Shown piece by piece: positions 15,038 through 27,401 of a DNA stretch of 64,000 nt. Origin of the DNA: Mytilus californianus (Eukaryota > Mollusca > Bivalvia > Mytilida > Mytilidae); NCBI RefSeq assembly GCF_021869535.1, contig NW_026262679.1:78861143-78925142 (forward strand). The letters are read 5' to 3'. How positions within the stretch are numbered: the stretch's first letter is position 1; the number at the start of each line of letters is the position of its first letter. The notes beneath the pieces are model-generated. The model was not told where the DNA came from and did no database searches. It saw nothing but the letters and a program-made list of their open reading frames with translations. The position numbers were made by a program, and so were the translations under genes.

Positions 15038-17529
15038 GAGATAGAGTTATTCGATGGGTATAAACCCTAAATAACGTTCATACACCAATAAGACAGAGTT
15101 ATTCGATGGGTATAAACCCTAAACAATTTTCATACACTGATGAGACAGAGTTATTCGATGGGTATAAACCCTATATGACGTTCATACACCAATGAGACAG
15201 AGTTATTGGAAGGGTATAAACCCTATATGACGTTCATACACCAATGAAACAAAGTTTTTAGATAGGTATAAACCCTATACATCGTTTAAACACCATTGAG
15301 ACAGAGCTATTCGATGGGTATAAACCCTATATAACGTTCAAACAACAATGAGACAGAGTTATTCGATGGGTATAAACCATATGTATCGTTCATACATAAA
15401 TAAGACAGAGTTATTCGATGGGTATAAACCATATTTATCGTTCATACAACAATAAGACAGAGTTATTCGATCGGTATAAAACCTAAACAATGTTCATACA
15501 CCAATGACACAGAGTTATTCGATGGGTTTAAATCCTATATAACGTTTATACACCAATGAGACAGAGTTATTCGATGGATATAAACACTATATAACGTTCA
15601 AACAACAATGAGACAGAGTTATTCGATGGGTATAAACTATATTTATCGTTCATACATAAATGAGACAAAGTTTTTCGGTCGGTATAAACCCAATATGAAG
15701 TTTATACACCGATGAGACAGAGTTATTCGATGGGTATAAATCCTATATAACGTTCATACACCAATGAGACAGAGTTATTCGACGGGTATAAACCCTAAAC
15801 AATGTTCATACACTGATGAGACAGAGTTATTCGATGGATATAAACCCTATATAATGTTCAATCAACATTAAGACAGAGTTATTCGATGGGTATAAACCCT
15901 AAACAATGTTCATACACTGATGAGACAGAGTTATTGGATGGTGTAAACCTTATATGACGTTCATACACCAATGAGACAGAGTTATTCGATGGGTATAAAC
16001 CCTAGATGACGTTCAAACACCAATGAGACAGAGTTATTCAATGGGTATAAATCCTATATAACGTTCATACACCAATCAGACAGTGTTATTCGATGGGTAT
16101 AAACCCTAGATAACGTTCATACACCAATAAGATAGAGTTATTCGATAAGTAAAATCCCTAAACAATGTTCATACACCAATGAGACAGAGTTATTCGATGG
16201 ATATGAATCCTATATAACGTGCATACATAAATGAGACAAAGTTTTTTGATGGGTATAAACCCTATATGAAGTTTATACACATATGAGACAGAATTATTCG
16301 ATGGGTATAAACCTTATATAACGTTCATACACCAATAAGACAGTGTTATTCGATGGGTATAAACCCTAAACAATGTTCATACACCAATGAGACAGAGTTA
16401 TTCGATGGGTATAAACCCTAAAGAGTGTTCATAAATAAATAAAACAAAGTTATTCGATGGGTATAAACCTTATATAACGTTCATACACCAATAAGACAGT
16501 GTTATTCGATGGGTATAAACCCTAAACAATGTTCATACACCATTGAGACAAAGTTTTTAGATAGGTATAAACCCTATACATCGTTTATACACCAATGAGA
16601 CAGAGTTATTCGATGGGTATAAACCCTGTATGAAGTTTATACACGAATGAGACAGAGTTATTCGATGGGTATAAACCATATATGACGTTCATACACCATT
16701 GAGAGAAAGATTTTAGATAGGTGTAAACCCTATAGATCGTTTATACACCAATGAGACAGAGTTATTCGATGGGTATAAACCCTATATAACGTTCAAACAA
16801 CAATGAGACAGAGTTATTCGATGGGTATAAACCATATTTATCCTTCATACACCAATGAGACAGAGTAATTCGATGGGGAAAAACCCTATAAAACGTTCAT
16901 ACACCATTGAGACAGAGTTATTCGATGGGAATAAACCCTATATGACGTTCATACACCATTGAGACAAAGTTTTTAGATAGGTATAAACCCTATACATCGT
17001 TTATACACCAATGAGACAGAGTTTTTTGATGGGTATAAACCCTATATAACGTTCATACACCAATCAGACAGTGTTATTCGATGGGTATAAATAAAACCCT
17101 AAACAATGTTCATACACCGATGAGACAGAGTTATTCGATGGGTATAAATCCTATATGACGTTAAAACACCAATGAGACAAAGTTTTTAGATAGATATAAA
17201 CCCTATAAATCGTTTATACACCAATGAGACAGAGTTATTCGATGGGTATAAACCCTATATAATGTTCATACACCAATAAGACAGAGTTATTCGATGGGTA
17301 TAAACCCTAAACAATGTTCATACACCGATGAGACAGAGTTATTCGATGGGTATAAACCTTATATGACGTTCATACGCTAATGAGACAGAGTTATTCGATG
17401 GGTATAAACCCTATATAACGTTCATACACCAATTATACAGAGTTATTCGATGGGTTTAAACCCTATATAACGTTCAAACAACAATGAGACAGAGTTATTC
17501 GATGGGTATAAACCCTAGTTATCGTTCAT
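15038..17529 (+). repeat. Satellite array, no insertion
   Basis: Ordinary head-to-tail monomers. One monomer near 17084 has a 4-bp expansion in the core (ATAAATAAAACCC). A TCCTTCATAC variant at 16841 within a run of AATTCGATGGGG and ATTGAGACAG monomers foreshadows the 260-bp unit found near 19.1 kb. Nothing else is seen. Confidence 0.8.
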
Positions 17530-19080
17530 ACATAAATGAGACAAAGTTTTTCGATAGTTATAAACCCTGTATGAAGTTTATACACATATGAGACAGAGTT
17601 ATTCGATGGGTATAAACCTTATATAACGTTCATACACCAATAAGACAGTGTTATTCGATGGGTATAAACCCTAAACAATGTTCATACACCAATGAGACAG
17701 AGTTATTCGATGGGTATAAACCCTATATGACGTTCATACACCAATGAGACAGAGTTACTCGACGGGAATAAACCTTATATGACGTTCATACACCAATGAC
17801 AAAGTTTTTAGATAGGTGTAAACCCTATATATCGTTTATACACCAATGAGATAGAGTTATTCGATGGGTATAAACCCTATATAACGTTCAAACAACAATG
17901 ATACAGAGTTATTCGATGGGTATAAACCATATTTATCGTTCATACATAAATGAGACAAAGTTTTTCGATGGGTATAAACCCTATATAAAGTATTTACATC
18001 GATGAGACAGAGTTATTCGATGGGTGTAAACCCTAAACAATGTTCATATACCAATGAGACAGATTTATTCGATGGGTATAAATCCTATATAACGTTCATA
18101 CACCAATGAGACAGAGTTATTCGATGGGTATAAACTCTATATAACGTTCATACACCAATAAGACAGAGTTATTCGATGGTTATAATCCCGAAACAATGTT
18201 CATAACCAATGAGACAGAGTTATTCGATTGGTATAAATCCTATATAACGTTTATACACCAATGAGACAGAGTTATTCCATGGGTATAAACCCTATATAAC
18301 GTTCAAACAACAATGAGACAGAGTTATTCCATGGATATAAACCATATTTATCGTTCATACATAAATAAGACAAAGTTTTTCGATGGGTATACACCCTATA
18401 TGAAGTTTATACACCAATGAGACAGAGTTATTCGATGGGTATAAACCCTATATAACGTTCTTACACCAATAAGACAGAGTTATTCGATGGGTATAAACCC
18501 TAAACAATGTTCATGCACCGATGAGACAGAGTTATTCGATGGGTATAAACCTTATACGACGTTCATACATAAATAAAACAGAGTTATTCGATGGGTATAA
18601 ACCCTATATAGCGTTCATACACCAATAAGACAGAGTTATTCGATAGGTATAAACCCTAAACAATGTTCATACACAAATGAGACAAAGTTATTCGATGGGT
18701 ATAAATCCTGTATGACGTTCATACACCAATTAGATAGAGTTATTCGATGGGTATAAACCCTAAAGAGTGTTCATACACCAATGAGACAAAGTTATTCGAT
18801 GGGTATAAATCCTATATAACGTTCATAAATAAATGAAACAGAGTTATTCGATGGGTATAAACCCTATATGACGTTCATACACCAATGAGACAGAGTTATT
18901 CGATGGGTATAAACCCTATATGACGTTCATACACCATTGAGACAAAGTTGTTAGATAGGTATTAACCCTATACATCGTTTATACACCAATGAGACAGAGT
19001 TATTCGATGGGTATAAACCCTGTATGACGTTCATACACCAATGATACAGAGTTATTCGAAGGGTATAAACCCTATATAAC

Positions 19081-19600
19081 GTTCAAACAACAATGAGACA
19101 GAGTTATTCGATGGGTATAAACCATATTTATCCTTCATACACCAATGAGACAGAGTAATTCGATGGGGAAAAACCCTATAAAACGTTCATACACCATTGA
19201 GACAGAGTTATTCGATGGGAATAAACCCTATATGACGTTCATACACCATTGAGACAAAGTTTTTAGATAGGTATAAACCCTATACATCGTTTATACACCA
19301 ATGAGACAGAGTTTTTTGATGGGTATAAATCCTATATAACGTTCAAACAACAATGAGACAGAGTTATTCGATGGGTATAAACCATATTTATCCTTCATAC
19401 ACCAATGAGACAGAGTAATTCGATGGGGAAAAACCCTTTAAAACGTTCATACACCATTGAGACAGAGTTATTCGATGGGAATAAACCCTATAATACGTTC
19501 ATACACCATTGAGACAAAGTTTTTAGATAGGTATAAACCCTATACATCGTTTATACACCAATGAGACAGAGTTTTTTGATGGGTATAAACCCTATATAAC
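19081..19600 (+). repeat. 260-bp (5-monomer) tandem unit, two copies
   Basis: Two units 260 bp apart (TCCTTCATAC at 19131 and 19391). Each has the same order of five variants: CATATTTATCC, GAGTAATTCGATGGGG, ATTGAGACAG with a GGGAATAAACC core, the TAGATAGG type, and a GAGTTTTTTGATGGG monomer. A similar single unit lies near 16841, and the pair recurs in block B near 28953-29470. Confidence 0.8.
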
Positions 19601-20760
19601 GTTCAAACAACAATGAGACAGAGTTATTCGATGGGTATAAATCATATTTATCGTTCATACATAAATGAGACAAAGTTATTCGATGGGTATATATCCTATT
19701 TATCGTTCATACATAAATGAGAAAAAGTTTATCGATGGATATAAACCCTATATCAAGTTTATACACCGATGAGACTGAGTTATTCGATGGGTATAAATAC
19801 TATATAACGTTCATACAGCAATGAGACAGAGTTATTCGATGGGTATAAACCCTATATGACGTTCAAACACCAATGAGAGAAAGTTTTTAGATAGGTATAA
19901 ACCCTATATAACGTTAAAACAACAATGATACAGAGTTATTACATGGGTATAAACCATACTTATCGTTCATACATAAATTTGACAAAGTTTATCGATGGGT
20001 ATAAACCTTATATGAAGTTTATACACCGATGAGATAGAGTTATTCGATGGATATAAATCTTATATAACGTTCATACACCAATTAGACAGAGTTATTCGAT
20101 GGGTTTAAACCTTAAACAATATTCATACACCAATGAGACAGAGTTTTTCGATGGGTATAAATTCTATATAACGTTCAAAAACCATTAAGACAGAGTTATT
20201 CGATGGGTATAAACCCTAAACAATGTTCATACACCAATTTGACAGAGTTATTCGATGGGTATAAATCCTATATAACGTTCATACACCAATGAGACAAAGT
20301 TATTCGATGGGTATAAATTCTATATAATGTTCAAAAACCAATAAGACAGAGTTATTCGACGGGTATAAACCCTAAACAATGTTCATACACCAATTAGACA
20401 GAGTTATTCGATGGGTATAAATCCTATATAACGTTCAAACAACAATGAGACAGAGTTATTCGATGGGTATAAACCATATTTATCGTTCATACATAAATGA
20501 GACAAAGTTTTTCGATGGGTAAAAACCCTATATGAAGTTCATACACCAATAAGACAGAGTTATTATTCGATTGGTATAAACCATAAACAATGTTCATACA
20601 CCGATGAGACAGAGTTATTCGATGGGTATAAACCTTATATGACGTTCATACACCAATGAGACAGAGTTATTCGATGGGTATAAACCCTATATGACGTTCA
20701 TACAACATTAAGACAAAGTTTTCAGATAGGTATAAACCCTATACATCGTTTATACACCAA

Positions 20761-22740
20761 TGAGACAGAGTTATTCGATGGGTATAAACCCTATATAACG
20801 TTCAAACACCAATTAGACAGAGTTATTCGATGGGTATAAACCCTAAACAAAGTTTATACACCGATGAGACAGAGTTATTCGATGGGTATAAACCCTATAT
20901 GACGTTCACATACCAATGAGACATAATTATTCGATGGGTATAAACCCTATATGACGTTCATACACCAATGAGACAGAGTTATTCGATGGGAATAAACCAT
21001 ATATAACGTTCATACACCAAAAAGACAGAGTTATTCGATAGGTATAAACCCTAAACAATGTTCATACACCAATGAGACAGAGTTACTCAATGGGTATAAA
21101 TCCTACATAACTTTCAAACACCAATAAGAAAAAGCTATTTGATAGGTATAAACTCTAAACAATGTTCATACACCAATATGACAGAGTTATTCGATGGGTA
21201 TAAATCATATATAACGTTCATACACTAATGAGACAGAGTTATTCGATGGGTAAAAACCATATATAACGTTCATACACCAATTAGACAGAGTTATTCGATG
21301 GGTTCTAATACTATATAACGTTCAAACAACAATGAGACAGAGTAATTCGATGGGTATAAACCATTTTTATCGTTCATACATAAATGAGACAAAGTTTTTC
21401 GATTGGTATAAACCCTATATGAAGTTTATACACCAATGAGACAGAGTTATTCGATGGGTATAAACCCTATATAACGTTCATACAGCAATAAGACAGAGTT
21501 ATTATTCGATTGGTATAAACCCTAAACAATGTGCATACACCGATGAGACAGAGTTATTCGATGGATATAAACCCTATATGACGTTTATACACCAATGAGA
21601 CAGAGTTATTCGATGGGTATAAACCCTAAACAATGTTCAAACACCGATGAGACAGAGTTATTCGATGGGTATAAATCCTATATGAAGTTAAAACACCAAT
21701 GAGACAAAGTTTTAGATAGGTATAAACCCTATACATCGTTTATACACCAATGAGACAGAGTTATTCGATGGGTATAAACCCTATATAACGTTCATACACC
21801 AATAAGACAGAGTTATTCGATGGATATAAACCCTAAACAATGTTTATACACCGATGAGACAGAGTTATTCGATGGGTTTAAACCCTATATGACGTTCACA
21901 TACCAATGAGACATAGTTATTCGATGGGTATAAACCCTATATGACGTTCATACACCAATGAGACAGAGTTATTCGATGGGAATAAACCCTATATAACGTT
22001 CATACACCAAAAAGACAGAGTTATTCGATAGGTATAAACCCTAAACAATGTTCATACAGCAATGAGACAGAGTTACTCGATGGGTATAAATTCTACATAA
22101 CTTTCAAACACCAATAAGACCGAGCTATTCGATGGGTATAAACTCTAAACAATGTTCATACACCAATATGACAGAGTTATTCGATGGGTATAAATCCTAT
22201 ATAACGTTCATACACTAATGAGACAGAGTTATTCCATGGGTAAAAACCCTATATAACGTTCATACACCAATCAGACAGAGTTATTCGATGGGTTCAAACA
22301 CTATATAACGTTCAAACAACAATGAAACAGAGTTATTCGATGGGTATAAACCATATTTATCGTTCATACATAAATGAGACAAAGTTTTTCGATTGATATA
22401 CACCCTATATGAAGTTTATACACCAATGAGACAGAGTTATTCGATGGGTATAAACCCTATTTAACGTTCATACAGCAATAAGACAGAGTTATTATTCGAT
22501 TGGTATAAACCCTACACAATGTTCATACACCGATGAGACAGAGTTATTCGATGGATATAAATCCTATATGACGTTTATACACCAATGAGACAGAGTTATT
22601 CGATGGGTATAAACCCTAAACAATGTTCATACACCGATGAGACAGAGTTATTCGATGAGTATAAATCCTATATGACGTTAAAACACCAATGAGACAAAGT
22701 TTTTAGATAGGTATAAACCCTATACATCGTTTATACACCA
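20761..22740 (+). repeat. 990-bp (19-monomer) higher-order repeat, two units
   Basis: The run GACGTTCACATACCAATGAG occurs at 20901 and 21891, and TACAGCAATAAGACAG at 21481 and 22471, both 990 bp apart. Each unit carries the TTATTATTCG expansion (3 bp added to the usual TTATTCG), the GTTACTC monomer and an ACATAACTTTC monomer in the same order. An earlier related copy of the TTATTATTCG marker lies about 939 bp upstream. The set is repeated in block B (about 30.4-32.6 kb). Confidence 0.8.
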
Positions 22741-22818
22741 ATGAGACAGAATTATTCGATGGGTAAAAACCCTATATAACGTTCATACAGCAATGAGACA
22801 GAGTTATTCGATGGGTAT

Positions 22819-23470
22819 GGTACTGTACAGGTATACCTAACAACAAAATTATTTTCATTTACCTGTGTTTAAAGTTATTGCAAACGGATGGTATTGTTGT
22901 TCGAGCATATTGTTTTTCTTTTATTGTTTAACATTTCTTACCGATATAACATGTTACTTTTATTATTCTTCCCTTAGTTTATTTATTTTGTATTTACATT
23001 GTGTCATTGGTCAAATTTATTTGTTCAGTGTATGTTCAATGGTGTTAATATGTCCTTTGATTGAGTTAAGCTATTTCAGTTGATATTTTATAGTGTGTCT
23101 TTCTATGTTGTGATGTTACACTATTGTTTCAGAAAAAGGGTGAAGGTTTGGTACCATTAAAACGTTTAAACCCGCTGCATTTGTTTGCACCTGTCCTAAG
23201 TCAGGAATCTGATGTTCAGTAGTTGTCGTTTGTTGATGTGGTTCATAAGTGTTTCTCGTTTCTCGTTTTTTATATAGATTAGACCGTTGGTTTTCCCGTT
23301 TGAATGGTTTTACACTAGTAATTTGTTGGGGCCCTTTATAGCTTACTGTTCGGTGTGAGCCAAGGATCCGTGTTGAAGACCGTATTGTGACCTATAATGG
23401 TTTACTTTTATAAATTTTTACTTTGATGGAGAGTTGTCTCATTGGCACTCATACCACATCTTCTTATATC
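22819..23470 (+). mobile_element. 652-bp bivalve-type dispersed element, copy 1
   Basis: Non-satellite DNA breaks a monomer inside its core: left flank GATGGGTAT, right flank TATAAACCC. The TAT at both joints could be a 3-bp target duplication or chance microhomology. The left end reads GGTACTGTACAGG then the palindrome GGTATACC; the right end reads CATCTTCTTATATC. No terminal inverted repeat, LTR, poly(A) tail or clear Pol III boxes are seen. The last 250 bp or so, including GGGGCCCTTTATAGC, GGTGTGAGCCAAGG and GAGTTGTCTCATTGGCACTC, match from memory a repeat abundant in mussel genomes and transcripts. A 72-codon hydrophobic frame (22865-23083) lies inside, without support as a gene. Whether the element is non-autonomous or a truncated end of a larger one is unclear. 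Confidence 0.75.
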
Positions 23471-24120
23471 TATAAACCCTATTTATTGTTCATACATAAA
23501 TAAGACAAAACTTTTCGATGGGTATAAACCCTATATGAAGTTTAGACACCAATGAGACAGAGTTATTCGATGGGTATAAACCCTATATAACGTTCATACA
23601 CCAATAAGACAGTGTTATTCGATGGGTATAAACCCTAAACAATGTTCATACACCGATGAGACAGAGTTATTCGATGGGTATAAATCCTATATGACGTTAA
23701 AACACCAATGAGACAAAGTTTTAAGATAGGTATAAACCCTATACATCGTTTATACACCAAAGAGACAGAGTTATTCGATGGGTATAAACCCTATATAACG
23801 TTCATACACCAATAAGACAGAGTTATTCGATGGGTATAAACCTTATATGACGTTCATACACCAATGAGACAGATTTAGTCGATGGGTGTAAACCCTATAT
23901 GACGTCCATACACCAATTATACAGAGTTATTCGATGGGTTTAAACCCTATATAACGTTCAAACAACAATGAGACAGAGTTATTCGATGGGTATAAACCCT
24001 AGTTATCGTTCATACATAAATGAGACAAAGTTTTTCGATAGTTATTAACCCTATATGAAGTTTATACACCGATGAGACAGAGTTATTCGATGGGTATAAA
24101 TCCTATATGACGTTCATACA
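23471..24120 (+). repeat. Satellite downstream of element copy 1
   Basis: Monomers resume exactly in the core interrupted by the insertion. This flank, including a GACAAAACTTTTCG monomer, TTTAGACACC and GACAGTGTTATTCG, is reproduced after copies 2 and 3. This shows that the three insertions share one origin. Confidence 0.85.
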
Positions 24121-27100
24121 CCAATCAGATAGAGAGTTATTCGATGGGTATAAACCCTATATGACGTTCAAACACAAATGAGACAAAGTTTTTAGATAGG
24201 TATAAACCCTATACCTCGTTTATACACCAATTAGACAGAGTTATTCGATCGGTATAAACCCTTAACAATGTTCATACACCAATGAGACAGAGTTATTCGA
24301 TGGGTAGAAATCCTATATAACGTTCATACACCAATGAGACAGAACTATTCGATGGGTATAAACCCTATTTATCGTTCAATCATAAATAACACAAAGTTTT
24401 TCGATGGGTATAAACCCTATATGAAGTTAATACACCAATGAGACAGAGTTATTCGATGGGTATAAACCCTATATAACGTTCATACACCAATGAGACAGTG
24501 TTATTCGAAGGGTATAAACCCTAAACAATGTTCATACACCGATGAGACAGAGTTATTCGATGGGTATAAACCTTATATGACGTTCATACACCAATGAGAA
24601 AGAGTTATTCGATGGGTATAAACCCTATATGACGTTCATACACCATTAAGACAAAGTTTTTAGATAGGTATAAACCCAATACATCGTTTATACACCAATG
24701 AGACAGAGTTATTCGATGGGTATAAACCTTGTATAACGTTCATACACCAATAAGACAGAGTTATGCGATGGGTATAAACCCTAAACAATGTTTATACTCC
24801 GATGAGACAGAGTTATTCGATGGGTATAAACCCTATACGACGTTCACATACCAATGAGACATAGTTATTCGATGGGTATAAACCCTATATGACGTTCATA
24901 CACCAATGAGACAGAGTTATTCGATGGGAATAAACCCTATATAACGTTCATACACCAATAAGACAGAGTTATTCGATAGGTATAAACCCTAAACAATGTT
25001 CATACACCAATGAGACAGAGTAACTCGATGGGTATAAATCCTACATAACTTTCAAACACCAATAAGACCGAGCTATTCGATGGGTATAAACTATAAACAA
25101 TGTTCATACACCAATATGACAGAGTTATTCGAATGGTATAAATCCTATATGACGTTCATACACCAATCAGATAGAGAGTTATTCGATGGGTATAAACCCT
25201 ATATGACGTTCAAACACAAATGAGACAAAGTTTTTAGATAGGTATAAACCCTATACATAGTTCATACACCAATTTGACAGAGTTATTCGATCGGTATAAA
25301 CCCTTAACAATGTCCATACACCAATGAGACAGAGTTATTCGACGGGTAGAAATCCTATATAACGTTCATACACCAATGAGACAGAACTATTCGATGGGTA
25401 TAAACCCTATTTATCGTTCAATCATAAATAACACAAAGTTTTTCGATGGGTATAAACCCTATATGAAGTTAATACACCAATGAGACAGAGTTATTCGATG
25501 GGTATAAACCCTATATAACGTTCATACACCAATGAGACAGTGTTATTCGAAGGGTATAAACCCTAAACAATGTTCATACACCGATGAGACAGAGTTATTC
25601 GATGGGTATAAACCTTATATGACGTTCATACACCAATGAGAAAGAGTTATTCGATGGGTATAAACCCTATATGACGTTCATACACCATTAAGACAAAGTT
25701 TTTAGATAGGTATAAACCCAATACATCGTTTATACACCAATGAGACAGAGTTATTCGATGGGTATAAACCTTGTATAACGTTCATACACCAATAAGACAG
25801 AGTTATGCGATGGGTATAAACCCTAAACAATGTTTATACTCCGATGAGACAGAGTTATTCGATGGGTATAAACCCTATACGACGTTCACATACCAATGAG
25901 ACATAGTTATTCGATGGGTATAAACCCTATATGACGTTCATACACCAATGAGACAGAGTTATTCGATGGGAATAAACCCTATATAACGTTCATACACCAA
26001 TAAGACAGAGTTATTCGATAGGTATAAACCCTAAACAATGTTCATACACCAATGAGACAGAGTAACTCGATGGGTATAAATCCTACATAACTTTCAAACA
26101 CCAATAAGACCGAGCTATTCGATGGGTATAAACTATAAACAATGTTCATACACCAATATGACAGAGTTATTCGAATGGTATAAATCCTATATGACGTTCA
26201 TACACCAATCAGATAGAGAGTTATTCGATGGGTATAAACCCTATATGACGTTCAAACACAAATGAGACAAAGTTTTTAGATAGGTATAAACCCTATACAT
26301 AGTTCATACACCAATTTGACAGAGTTATTCGATCGATATAAACCCTTAACAATGTCCATACACCAATGAGACAGAGTTATTCGACGGGTAGAAATCCTAT
26401 ATAACGTTCATACACCAATGAGACAGAACTATTCGATGGGTATAAACCCTATTTATCGTTCAATCATAAATAACACAAAGTTTTTCGATGGGTATAAACC
26501 CTATATGAAGTTAATACACCAATGAGACAGAGTTATTCGATGGGTATAAACCCTATATAACGTTCATACACCAATGAGACAGTGTTATTCGAAGGGTATA
26601 AACCCTAAACAATGTTCATACACCGATGAGACAGAGTTATTCGATGGGTATAAACCTTATATGAAGTTAATACACCAATGAGACAGAGTTATTCGATGGG
26701 TATAAACCCTATATAACGTTCATACACCAATGAGACAGTGTTATTCGAAGGGTATAAACCCTAAACAATGTTCATACACCAATGAGAAAGAGTTATTCGA
26801 TGGGTGTAAACCCTATATGACGTTCACACACCATTAAGACAAAGTTTTTAGATAGGTATAAACCCAATACATCGTTTATACACCAATGAGACAGAGTTAT
26901 TCGATGGGTATAAACCTTGTATAACGTTCATACACCAATAAGACAGAGTTATGCGATGGGTATAAAACCTAAACAATGTTTATACTCCGATGAGACAGAG
27001 TTATTCGATGGGTATAAACCCTATACGACGTTCACATACCAATGAGACATAGTTATTCGATGGGTATAAACCCTATATGACGTTCATACACCAATGAGAC

Positions 27101-27401
27101 AGAGTTATTCGATGGGAATAAACCCTATATAACGTTCATACACCAATAAGACAGAGTTATTCGATAGGTATAAACCCTAAACAATGTTCATACACCAATG
27201 AGACAGAGTAACCCGATGGGTATAAATCCTACATAACTTTCAAACACCAATAAGACCGAGCTATTCGATGGGTATAAACTATAAACAATGTTCATACACC
27301 AATATGACAGAGTTATTCGAATGGTATAAATCCTATATGACGTTCATACACCAATCAGATAGAGAGTTATTCGATGGGTATAAACCCTATATGACGTTCA
27401 A
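24121..27401 (+). repeat. 1042-bp (20-monomer) higher-order repeat, three units
   Basis: CCAATCAGATAGAGAG begins at 24121, 25163, 26205 and 27351. The first two intervals are 1042 bp. The third is 1146 bp because two monomers are added, visible as a second TATGAAGTTAATACACC and GACAGTGTTATTCGAAGGG pair near 26661-26760. Each unit holds the same ordered markers: GATCGGTATAAACCC or GATCGATATAAACCC, GGGTAGAAATCC, CAATCATAAATAACAC, GTGTTATTCGAAGGG, TTATGCGATGG, GTTTATACTCCGATG, ACTATAAACAATG. Units are nearly identical. Single units recur after insertion copy 2 (modified) and copy 3 (38761 to 39803, again 1042 bp). Confidence 0.88.

Larger units (their letters stand above)
17530..27401 (+). repeat. 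Block A of a 9.87-kb tandem duplication
   Basis: From 17530 the sequence matches that starting at 27402 at a constant offset of 9872 bp. Shared private markers include TACACATATGAG (17581 and 27453), the GGTTATAATCCCG monomer, TCATGCACCGATG, and the 260-bp units. Block A carries one 652-bp insertion (22819-23470) and nested 260-, 990- and 1042-bp higher-order repeats. It ends where the copied segment starts again, so the two blocks are directly adjacent, as expected for unequal crossing over or replication slippage on a large scale. An assembly duplication is possible but less likely, because the copies differ by substitutions and indels. Confidence 0.88.

Noticed and set aside
22865..23083. 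72-codon hydrophobic open frame in the insertion, also at 32685-32903 and 37447-37671
   Set aside because: Its survival in three copies reflects very recent block duplication, not selection. The region is T-rich, so a hydrophobic product is expected from composition. No recognisable family, no supported start context, and it covers only part of the element.
23080..23135. Splice acceptor-like TTGTTTCAG in the insert
   Set aside because: A pyrimidine-rich stretch ending in CAG exists, but there is no adjoining coding exon or donor, so it cannot be supported as functional.
22819..23470. Helitron, SINE or LTR identity for the insert
   Set aside because: The right end is not CTRR, no hairpin is seen before it, no clear A and B boxes for RNA polymerase III are seen (only a weak TAGCTTACTG match), and no terminal direct repeats are present.
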